Assembly (NCBI GenBank): GCA_947599995.1
Contig: CANQFW010000080.1
Span: 1 to 5,577 of the forward strand
DNA from: an uncultured Clostridia bacterium
GTDB taxonomy: Bacteria > Bacillota > Clostridia > TANB77 > CAG-508
DNA length: 5,577 nt
Direction: 5' to 3'
Shown piece after piece: positions 1-5,060 of this stretch (within the stretch, counting starts at the first letter, position 1; every line of letters begins with the position of its first letter). Under the pieces are notes generated by a model that ran no database searches, had not been told where the DNA came from, and saw nothing but the letters and a program-made list of their open reading frames with translations. Made by a program: the position numbers and the translations under genes.

Positions 1-417
1 GGATACTGTTTGCCAAAAGATACAAAACAATTGCTTGCAAACTATGACAATGTACCACAAAACTTAATAAGAGCAATAGTAAGAGCAAATAAAACTAGAA
101 AAAGTCATATAGTAAATATGATTTTGCGAAGAAATCCAGATGTGGTGGGAGTATATAGACTAACGATGAAGGCTGGGTCGGATAATTTTAGATCAAGTGC
201 AATTCAAGGAATAATGGAAAAATTAAAAGAAGAAGATGTGGAAATTTTAATTTATGAACCAACATTAAAAGAAGAAACATTTAATGGTTATAAAGTAATA
301 AAAGATTTTGATGAGTTTTATAAAAAAGCGGATCTAATATTAGCAAATCGATTAGATGAAAAAATAAAAAAACATAATGATAAAGTTTATACAAGAGACT
401 TATTTAGCAAGGATTAA
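1..417 (+). CDS. ugd: UDP-glucose 6-dehydrogenase, C-terminal part (5' truncated by window edge)
   Basis: Ugd oxidises UDP-glucose to UDP-glucuronate in the cytoplasm with two NAD+, supplying an acidic sugar precursor for capsules and exopolysaccharides. The frame is open from base 1 and encodes 138 residues up to TAA at 415-417. It begins inside the family active-site motif: GYCLPKD (residues 1-7) contains the catalytic cysteine at residue 3, which attacks the aldehyde intermediate. The TTG at base 10 is therefore an internal Leu codon, not a start. Further family signatures are VGVYRLTMKAGSDNFR, with the conserved Arg of the substrate-binding region, then IYEPTL, ANRLDE and the ending KVYTRDLFSKD. 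These make up the C-terminal UDP-binding domain, roughly the last third of a protein of usually about 390-410 residues. The missing part lies upstream of the window. A diverged remnant of the same gene end lies at 1809-2010. The family call is secure; that it serves the capsule is inferred from the neighbours. Confidence 0.95.
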   Translation, partial: GYCLPKDTKQLLANYDNVPQNLIRAIVRANKTRKSHIVNMILRRNPDVVGVYRLTMKAGSDNFRSSAIQGIMEKLKEEDVEILIYEPTLKEETFNGYKVIKDFDEFYKKADLILANRLDEKIKKHNDKVYTRDLFSKD

Positions 418-462
418 AATATATAAAAGTAATTCATTTAGTAAACGAGTAGCAATTTACAT

Positions 463-487
463 AAAACAAAAAGTACTTTTTGTTTTT
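463..487 (+). terminator. Weak intrinsic terminator candidate after ugd
   Basis: A perfect 24-base palindrome centred between 474 and 475 can fold into a 10-bp stem (AAAACAAAAA with TTTTTGTTTT) and a GTAC loop. The 3' arm is itself T-rich and adds one more T at 487. The place, 46 bases after the ugd stop, suits a terminator. The stem has only one G-C pair besides the loop-closing bases, so it would be weak; it could instead be a protein-binding palindrome. Confidence 0.4.
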
Positions 488-545
488 ATAAATAAAAAAT
501 GAAAAAAATCATATATTTTCTACGTACAACATAAAGTTCTAATAT

Positions 546-573
546 GTTACAGAAAGCTGAAAAGTACTATAAT
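546..573 (+). promoter_or_regulatory. Possible promoter for the acyltransferase gene
   Basis: A perfect TATAAT lies at 568-573, with GTTACA (4 of 6 matches to TTGACA) at 546-551 and a 16-base spacer. Transcription would start near 580 and leave an untranslated leader of about 175 bases. The -10 box sits in an imperfect 19-base palindrome (563-581, AGTACTATA and TATAGTGCT arms), which might be an operator. TATAAT arises often by chance in DNA this AT-rich, so the call is tentative. Confidence 0.4.
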
Positions 574-705
574 ATAGTGCTAAATTGATACAAAACTACG
601 ATAAAATTGAATAAATGCTTTTAAAAATCACATGTAATTAAGTTGAAAGACATTATATAAAAGAAAGTCAAATCAATAATACAGAAAATTTGTAATAAAG
701 ATTAA

Positions 706-735
706 TGCCTTATGCACACTAGTAAAGTGAAGGCA
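706..735 (+). promoter_or_regulatory. Leader hairpin adjoining the acyltransferase RBS
   Basis: TGCCTT (706-711) pairs with AAGGCA (730-735), and CACT (717-720) pairs with AGTG (726-729) around an AGTAA loop. ATGCA (712-716) is left as a bulge on the 5' side. The 3' arm ends directly against the AAGGA ribosome binding sequence at 735-743, so folding or unfolding could affect ribosome access. This is an inference from base pairing only. Confidence 0.3.
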
Positions 736-743
736 AGGAAGGA
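735..743 (+). promoter_or_regulatory. Ribosome binding site that decides the acyltransferase start
   Basis: The sequence AAGGAAGGA contains two overlapping AAGGA elements. It touches the upstream ATG at 744, leaving 0-4 bases of spacing, which is too short. It lies 12 bases ahead of the ATG at 756, which is long but workable. This favours 756 as the start. Confidence 0.5.
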
Positions 744-755
744 ATGAGATTAATT

Positions 756-1787
756 ATGAAAAGAAGAATCGAATGGATAGATACAATAAAATATATATGT
801 ATAATGTTTGTTATAATTACTCATCTTGAAAGTTGTACAAAAATATTAAGCACATTTTTTAGTCCGTTTTTTCTGACTTTATTTTTCTTTTGCTCAGGGT
901 ATGTTTATAAAAATAATAGTGGATTTAGAGATTTTATTTATAAAAAAATCCGTCAATTATTCATTCCATGGTTAATATTTTCTTGTTTAAACATATTTTT
1001 AACACAAATAATTTCTTTTAATGAACATCCTAATATAATTGAGGAGCTAAAATGGAATTTTTTACAAATTAGAGGAATGAATGATGGATTATGGTTTATA
1101 GCAGCATTATTTATTACATATATACCTTTCTATTTTTACATAAAAAAATTTGAAAAGTCAAAAAATAAATATAAAAATATTGTATATATTTGTATTTTAA
1201 TAATATTATCTTTTATTAGCATTATATACACAAAATTAATGCCTCCTCAGTGGTTACCATGGAATTCTACAAGTTTACCATGGCATATAGAATATATTTT
1301 TCAAGCAATGTTATTTATGTTTATTGGATATATTTTCAAAAATAACTATGAAAATAAACTAGATTTGTATAATACAAAGAAAAATAGAATTTTATTATTA
1401 ATAGGTTATACTACTATAAGATATACAGTATATTTTTCTGGAATACAGTTCCCTATTCTCATTGATATATTATATAATTATTTGTCGGAATTATTTGGTA
1501 GTATAATGATAATTAATTTTTCAAAAATACTAAAAAATAATAAATATTTTAGTTATGTTGGGCAAAACACACTACTGTATTTTGCTTTTCATGGTAAGCT
1601 TTACAGTTTATTACAAACAATCCTAAAAGAATTTTCTATATATTACATTATTTTAAATAATACAATTTATTCTTCAATTTTTGCTATTATTTTTGCAATT
1701 ATATTATCTATAATTTTAATTATACCTACATATATTGTTAATAAATATTTTCCATTTTTATTAGGAAGAAAAAAGTATAAACAGTAA
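756..1787 (+). CDS. Acyltransferase-3 family membrane protein, probable polysaccharide O-acyltransferase
   Basis: Members of this family are integral membrane enzymes that move acetyl or other acyl groups onto sugars of surface polysaccharides. The protein has 343 residues from ATG 756; an in-frame ATG at 744 would add four. Start 756 is preferred for RBS spacing and because the family typically opens with a short basic stretch followed by W-I-D-x-x-K, seen here as KRRIEWIDTIK. Other family marks in order are the conserved His of the first helix (FVIITHLES), FFLTLFFFCSGYVYK, KIRQLFIPWLIF, DGLWFIAALF, FMFIGYIFKN and, near the end, YVGQNTLLYFAFHGK. About ten hydrophobic helices are visible, and the length is normal for the family. 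The gene is much more AT-rich than its neighbours: bases 1141-1200 hold only 5 G or C out of 60. It sits between an intact ugd end and a broken ugd tail, which suggests it arrived with a transferred capsule segment. The acyl group and sugar acceptor cannot be told. Confidence 0.85.
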   Translation: MKRRIEWIDTIKYICIMFVIITHLESCTKILSTFFSPFFLTLFFFCSGYVYKNNSGFRDFIYKKIRQLFIPWLIFSCLNIFLTQIISFNEHPNIIEELKWNFLQIRGMNDGLWFIAALFITYIPFYFYIKKFEKSKNKYKNIVYICILIILSFISIIYTKLMPPQWLPWNSTSLPWHIEYIFQAMLFMFIGYIFKNNYENKLDLYNTKKNRILLLIGYTTIRYTVYFSGIQFPILIDILYNYLSELFGSIMIINFSKILKNNKYFSYVGQNTLLYFAFHGKLYSLLQTILKEFSIYYIILNNTIYSSIFAIIFAIILSIILIIPTYIVNKYFPFLLGRKKYKQ

Positions 1788-1808
1788 GAATTATTTCTGG
1801 TAAAATAT

Positions 1809-2010
1809 AAAGCGATATGAAAAAGTTAAAAGAAGAGGATGTAGAAATTATCATATATGAACCAACATTAAAAGATACAATTGTAAAGTTATAAATAATT
1901 TCGAAGAAATTTCTGCTAAATCTGATATAATTTTAACAAATAGAATTGACGAAAAATTGGAAAGTACTAGAAACAAGGTATATACAAGGAATTTATATAG
2001 TAGAGATTAA
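1809..2010 (+). pseudogene. ugd: Remnant of a second ugd gene, C-terminal end only, frameshifted
   Basis: Reading from ATG 1817 gives MKKLKEEDVEIIIYEPTLKDT, then a stop at 1892-1894. Shifting frame near 1880-1882 continues as CKVINNFEEISAKSDIILT, NRIDEKLESTRNKVYTRNL and YSRD, ending in TAA at 2008-2010. This matches the last ~65 residues of the Ugd encoded at 1-417. By hand alignment, the first block (1817-1873 against 214-270) agrees at 50 of 57 bases and 17 of 19 residues. The last block agrees at 22 of 41 residues. Bases 1809-1816 (AAAGCGAT) may continue the match with another one-base loss. There is no start, RBS or N-terminal two-thirds, so it is not functional. The unequal divergence means it is not a fresh tandem copy but the tail of a different ugd allele, probably left behind by recombination. 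Confidence 0.88.
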
Positions 2011-2038
2011 AAAATAATAAAAAAATATATAAAACCCC

Positions 2039-2067
2039 TTGCAAACTAAATTAAACTATGTTATACT
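2039..2067 (+). promoter_or_regulatory. Promoter of the sortase operon
   Basis: TTGCAA at 2039-2044 is followed after a 17-base spacer by TATACT at 2062-2067. A TG one base before the -10 box (2059-2060) makes it an extended -10 promoter. Transcription would start near 2074, about 36 bases before the ATG at 2110, with a strong AGGAGG at 2098-2103. It closely resembles the promoter at 4298-4326. Confidence 0.8.
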
Positions 2068-2109
2068 AATCTTATCAAAAAAGAATAATAATATAAAAGG
2101 AGGAAAAAA

Positions 2110-2622
2110 ATGAAAAAAGGTATTATTCTATCAATTTTTATGGCATTAATAATACTAATGTCAACATCAGTTTTTGCAGCATCAAGCTTAGCAGACGAAA
2201 TATATGAGCTTGGAAAGGGCTATGGTGTAACAACTGAGCATAAAGCTAAAATGGAAAAATATTTTAATGAAAACGAAATTACAGACGCTCAAAGATCTGA
2301 CATTTTAGCAAAAGCTAAAGAATGTATTGATATCATGGACAATGCAGGGGTTAAAGATGTTTCAAAATTATCTTCAACTGATTTAAGCAAAGTTAAATCT
2401 ATTGTTCAAGGTGCTGCAAGCGAAATAGGGTTAACAGTTACATTTAACTCTAAAGGAAATGGTTTTACTGTTTCAAAAGGTGGTAAAACTATAGATGTTA
2501 TTACATCATCAAGCAATTCAGGCAAATTAGTTTATACTGGTTCAAACACATTAGTTTTAGTTATAGCTTCTTTAGGTTTCATAGCTGTAGCTGGTATGGT
2601 AGTTGCTAAATTAAGAAAATAA
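2110..2622 (+). CDS. Small secreted protein with C-terminal LPXTG-like (LVYTG) sorting signal
   Basis: I do not recognise the central part of this 170-residue protein. Residues 1-23 form a signal peptide (MKK, a hydrophobic core, cleavage likely after VFA23). Residues 24 to about 105 look helical and charged. Residues 106-132 look beta-like (GLTVTFNSKGNGFTVSKGG), followed by a Ser-rich linker at 133-138. The end has the full layout of a cell-wall sorting signal: LVYTG at 140-144, Ser145, a hydrophobic helix at about 148-166 and the basic tail KLRK. The motif has Val where LPXTG has Pro. The next gene encodes a sortase and overlaps it by one base, so this is probably that enzyme's dedicated substrate, linked to the wall or to another surface partner. 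Alternatively it stays as a membrane protein with one C-terminal helix. AGGAGG at 2098-2103, 6 bases ahead of the ATG, supports the start. Its GC content is higher than that of the acyltransferase gene (25 of 60 bases in 2161-2220). Confidence 0.8.
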   Translation: MKKGIILSIFMALIILMSTSVFAASSLADEIYELGKGYGVTTEHKAKMEKYFNENEITDAQRSDILAKAKECIDIMDNAGVKDVSKLSSTDLSKVKSIVQGAASEIGLTVTFNSKGNGFTVSKGGKTIDVITSSSNSGKLVYTGSNTLVLVIASLGFIAVAGMVVAKLRK

Positions 2623-3260
2623 TGAGTAGAAACAATATAATAAAAAGAACATTAAAGACAGCTATTAGTGATATAATAGTTGTCTTTATGTTTTTAGCAA
2701 TTGTTTATCTAGCTGTAAATATATTAGGAGAAAAATACATAGGTACAGTAGAGGCTAAGATAAACGAATTTTCAAAAACACCCAGTATAAATGAAACCAA
2801 CAATGAAACCGATGTAAAAATTCAGATGGATTCTGAAAATAACAAAATAGTTGAATACCCAGAATATGGAAAACAATATGCAACAGTTCAGATAGAATCA
2901 ATTGATTTAAATTTACCTTTATATTATGGCGATTCTTTAGATATTCTAAAAAAAGGAATAGGTCAATCAACAGCAAGTTATTTCCCAGGTGAAGGTGGAT
3001 CAATAATATGCATGGGGCATAACTTTGCAACATTGCTTAGAAGATTTTCTGACTTAAAAAAAGGAAATATAATTAAAATAACAACTGATTACGGAGAATT
3101 TAATTATAAAATATATGATATGCAAATAGTAAAAGAAACAGAAGTAGATAAAGTACCTCTACAACACGAAGAAGAAATATTAATGATTTATACATGCTAT
3201 CCATTTAAAAATGTAGGATATACTACAAGAAGATATGTAGTATATGCTAAGCCAGTTTAG
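2622..3260 (+). CDS. Sortase, class D-like transpeptidase
   Basis: Sortases cut surface proteins between Thr and Gly of an LPXTG-type motif and join them to an amine, usually of the cell wall, outside the membrane. The 212-residue protein has a basic N-terminus, one membrane anchor (about 17-35), an Asn/Glu-rich linker (about 45-80) and a catalytic domain from about 85. The triad is visible: His133 in ICMGHNFATLLRRF, Cys192 in MIYTCYPF, and Arg204 in TTRRYVVYAK. The L-x-x-L-K-K-G-x-x-I-x-I and TCYPF patterns and the lack of a long N- or C-terminal extension fit class D best; class assignment is from memory of the family. Its start overlaps the upstream stop as TAATG and no Shine-Dalgarno sequence precedes it, so translation is probably coupled to the substrate gene. 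The upstream protein with an LVYTG signal is the natural substrate candidate. The family call is firm. Confidence 0.92.
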   Translation: MSRNNIIKRTLKTAISDIIVVFMFLAIVYLAVNILGEKYIGTVEAKINEFSKTPSINETNNETDVKIQMDSENNKIVEYPEYGKQYATVQIESIDLNLPLYYGDSLDILKKGIGQSTASYFPGEGGSIICMGHNFATLLRRFSDLKKGNIIKITTDYGEFNYKIYDMQIVKETEVDKVPLQHEEEILMIYTCYPFKNVGYTTRRYVVYAKPV

Positions 3261-3271
3261 GAGGTAAAGAA

Positions 3272-4183
3272 ATGAATAAAATTTTAAAGGACATAATAAG
3301 ATATATTCTTGTTGCTGTACTTATAATTGGAGCGTTAATGGTTTATTTTTCAAAGATTGCAACAAATACTTTGCTTTCTAAAACATATGTAGCAAACAAG
3401 CTAGAAGAAACAGGGTACTATCAAAAAATATATAATGAAATATACGAAGACTTTTCAAATTACATAATGCAATCTGGATTAGAAGAAAGTGTTTTGAATG
3501 ATGTTATTACTGTAGATAGTATAAAGTCAGATACAAAAATCATTTTAGATAATTTTTATTCTGGCTTAAATATGCCTATAAATAAAGACATTATAAGAGA
3601 AAAGTTGATTTCAAATATAAATAAGTATGTAGAAGAAAATAATTTAACAATTCAAGATCAAGGGTCAATAGATACTTTTACTAACTTAATAACTCTACAG
3701 TATGATTATGATATAAATGCACACACTCAGCAAGATGAAAATATATACAAAACTATATCAGAAACTAAAATAACTGTAAACAAAGCAAAAAAAGTAGGAT
3801 TTTTAATTGTAGCAGTAAGCCTAATCTTATTGTTTTTATTAAGCCTGAAAGATATATATAGACTAATTGCTTTAGGAGGAATTGCAAGTACATTTATAGG
3901 GAGTATATTCCTAATATTAATACAGTTTATAAATAAAAATATACCTATAGAAAATTTATATTTTTCAAATGAACCATTAAGCGAAGCATTAAGATTGTTA
4001 GCTAAAGAAAATGTAGAAATGATTTATAATCATGGAGTAATAATGCTTGTGGTAGGAATAATTGCAATAATTTTAGGAAACTTCATTGAAAGCAAAACAA
4101 ATTCGGATGAACAATATTCATCTGGCAGAAAAAAATCACACAAACATAGACATAGACACACACATACATCTAGTATGGTTTAA
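3272..4183 (+). CDS. Four-helix membrane protein of unknown function with His-rich C-terminus
   Basis: I do not recognise a named family. The 303-residue protein has a first membrane helix at about 11-26, a mostly helical, charged domain at about 30-172, and three more helices at about 175-192, 198-219 and 254-273. With the usual N-in topology the 140-residue domain faces outside, with a shorter outside loop at about 220-252. The C-terminal tail would then be cytoplasmic. That tail ends in a basic stretch with five alternating histidines (HKHRHRHTH, 290-298), which could bind metal or anionic polymers. The gene starts 11 bases after the sortase stop. Its AGGAGG site (3259-3264) overlaps that stop, with 7 bases to the ATG, so it belongs to the same operon and a terminator follows. 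It may hold, assist or regulate the sortase or its substrate at the membrane; this rests on context only. Confidence 0.75.
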   Translation: MNKILKDIIRYILVAVLIIGALMVYFSKIATNTLLSKTYVANKLEETGYYQKIYNEIYEDFSNYIMQSGLEESVLNDVITVDSIKSDTKIILDNFYSGLNMPINKDIIREKLISNINKYVEENNLTIQDQGSIDTFTNLITLQYDYDINAHTQQDENIYKTISETKITVNKAKKVGFLIVAVSLILLFLLSLKDIYRLIALGGIASTFIGSIFLILIQFINKNIPIENLYFSNEPLSEALRLLAKENVEMIYNHGVIMLVVGIIAIILGNFIESKTNSDEQYSSGRKKSHKHRHRHTHTSSMV

Positions 4184-4195
4184 GAAATGTGTTTA

Positions 4196-4249
4196 GGCAT
4201 CTTAAAATAAAGGTGTTTACAAAAAAATTGTAAACACTTTTTAAATGCC
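4196..4249 (+). terminator. Strong intrinsic terminator of the sortase operon
   Basis: The core hairpin pairs GTGTTTACAA (4213-4222) with TTGTAAACAC (4228-4237), a perfect 10-bp stem around an AAAAA loop, followed by TTTTT at 4238-4242. An outer stem can also form: GGCAT plus TTAAAA (4196-4207, one bulged C at 4201) pairs with TTTTAAATGCC (4239-4249). The outer pairing would use the T run, so it probably matters only in DNA, for the reverse strand, or as an alternative fold. The site separates the sortase operon from cpsC. Confidence 0.9.
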
Positions 4250-4292
4250 ACTTAAGACAAAACAAATAAACGAAAAATAAGAATATTATGAA

Positions 4293-4311
4293 AACCATTG
4301 CAAATATGGTT
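4293..4311 (+). promoter_or_regulatory. Inverted repeat over the cps -35 box, possible operator
   Basis: AACCAT (4293-4298) and ATGGTT (4306-4311) are perfect inverted arms separated by 7 bases. The -35 hexamer (4298-4303) sits within the repeat, a position typical of a repressor site. The arms are short and the DNA is AT-rich, so chance is possible. Confidence 0.35.
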
Positions 4312-4326
4312 ATTTTATGATATAAT
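4298..4326 (+). promoter_or_regulatory. Promoter of the cpsC-cpsD operon
   Basis: TTGCAA at 4298-4303, a 17-base spacer and a perfect TATAAT at 4321-4326, with TG one base before the -10 box (4318-4319), give a strong extended -10 promoter. Transcription would start near 4333, giving a short leader with AAGGAG at 4348-4353, 8 bases before the ATG at 4362. The -35 hexamer, spacing and extended element match the sortase-operon promoter. Confidence 0.85.
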
Positions 4327-4361
4327 ATGTTTAATTTGTAAAAAAGTAAGGAGAAATATAA

Positions 4362-5060
4362 ATGGAAGAAATTGATTTAAAAGAACTAGTAAGTATTTTT
4401 TGGGAGAAAAAAATACGTATTATTTTTATTGTTCTTATTTTTGCTGTTGTAGGATATGTATATGGTAGCCAAATAAAAACACCTATGTATAATTCATCAA
4501 CTACATTAGTTTTAGCAAAAGCTCAAGAAGGTGATCCAACATCTACATCAATTACAGCAACAGATATAACAGTTAACTCAAAATTAGTAGCTACATATAG
4601 TGAAATTATAAAAAGTGATGCTACAGTAAGAGATGTTATAAAAAATTTAGGACTTAATTTAAAAGAAGAATCAGTAAAGAAAAACATAAGCGTAACAGAC
4701 GTAGAAGATGCAGAAGTAATAAAAATTACAGTATCAAATGAGGACCCTGTAATAGCATGCCAAATAGCAAATGAACTTGCAAATGTGTTTATAAGCAAAA
4801 CAAAAGATATTTACAAAATAGACAACGTTCATGTTTTAGATGTAGCTGAAGTAGAAGATGTACCATCTAATATAAATAACATGAAAGATACAGCTCTATT
4901 TGCTGCAATTGGGTTAGTAATATCTTTTGCATATGTATTTATTCTAAATATGTTAGACAATACAGTAAAAAATCAAGAGGAGCTAGAAAAGCATCTAAAA
5001 GTACCAGTAATAGCTACCATCCCAAATTATGATCCAGATAAAAAAGGAGGTAAAAGGTAA
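4362..5060 (+). CDS. cpsC: Wzz/CpsC-type polysaccharide chain-length modulator and kinase activator
   Basis: CpsC-type proteins sit in the membrane, set polysaccharide chain length and activate the partner tyrosine kinase CpsD. The 232-residue protein has the family layout: a short cytoplasmic N-terminus (EEIDLKELVSIFWEKK), helix 1 at about 18-35, an outside domain at about 37-175 that opens with the typical YxSSTTLVLA pattern, a proline (VPSN, P168) shortly before helix 2 at about 177-197, and a cytoplasmic tail with NQEELEKHLKVPVIATIP. That tail, common to the family, is expected to touch the kinase. The length is usual for Gram-positive members, in which kinase and modulator are separate proteins. 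It is the first gene after a strong promoter. A Shine-Dalgarno sequence for the next gene (AAAAGGAGG, 5042-5050) lies within its last codons. Other names for the family are CapA, YwqC and EpsA; the symbol is by family, not by species. Confidence 0.92.
   Translation: MEEIDLKELVSIFWEKKIRIIFIVLIFAVVGYVYGSQIKTPMYNSSTTLVLAKAQEGDPTSTSITATDITVNSKLVATYSEIIKSDATVRDVIKNLGLNLKEESVKKNISVTDVEDAEVIKITVSNEDPVIACQIANELANVFISKTKDIYKIDNVHVLDVAEVEDVPSNINNMKDTALFAAIGLVISFAYVFILNMLDNTVKNQEELEKHLKVPVIATIPNYDPDKKGGKR

Larger units (their letters stand above)
418..743 (+). other. Long AT-rich intergenic region between ugd and the acyltransferase gene
   Basis: This stretch, which extends to 755 if the acyltransferase starts at 756, holds no convincing gene. 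What can be seen is a 24-base perfect palindrome with a T run (463-487), a possible promoter (546-573) whose -10 box lies in an imperfect palindrome (563-581), and a hairpin (706-735) next to the acyltransferase ribosome binding site. A 12-codon frame at 499-534 (MKKIIYFLRTT) has no Shine-Dalgarno sequence. The bases between 582 and 705 show nothing I can name. Confidence 0.6.

Noticed and set aside
10..12. TTG as the start of the first gene
   Set aside because: The frame is open upstream to base 1 and GYC before it completes the Ugd active-site motif, so this is an internal Leu.
499..534. 12-codon frame MKKIIYFLRTT in the ugd-acyltransferase gap
   Set aside because: There is no Shine-Dalgarno sequence, it is very short, and the A-rich DNA easily yields such frames. 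It might be the scrap of a lost gene start, but nothing supports that.
744..758. ATG at 744 as the acyltransferase start
   Set aside because: The AAGGAAGGA ribosome site touches this ATG, leaving too little spacing. The ATG at 756 fits the family N-terminus better, though 744 cannot be excluded.
1817..2010. A functional short gene of its own
   Set aside because: The frame stops at 1892, continuation needs a shift, there is no ribosome binding site, and the sequence matches only the tail end of Ugd.
2755..3033. Open frame of 92 codons on the minus strand
   Set aside because: It lies wholly inside the sortase gene, has no ribosome binding site and encodes no recognisable protein; it is a shadow of the real gene.
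4120..4180. CRISPR or tandem repeat from the CATAGACA/CACACA stretch
   Set aside because: The repeat is short and imperfect and is fully explained as codons for alternating His residues.
4196..4249. Miniature transposable element (inverted-repeat unit)
   Set aside because: There is no target-site duplication, the length is only 54 bases, and a working terminator explains the core well.
4523..4798. Open frame of 91 codons on the minus strand
   Set aside because: It lies wholly inside cpsC, whose family features are clear, and shows no start signal of its own.
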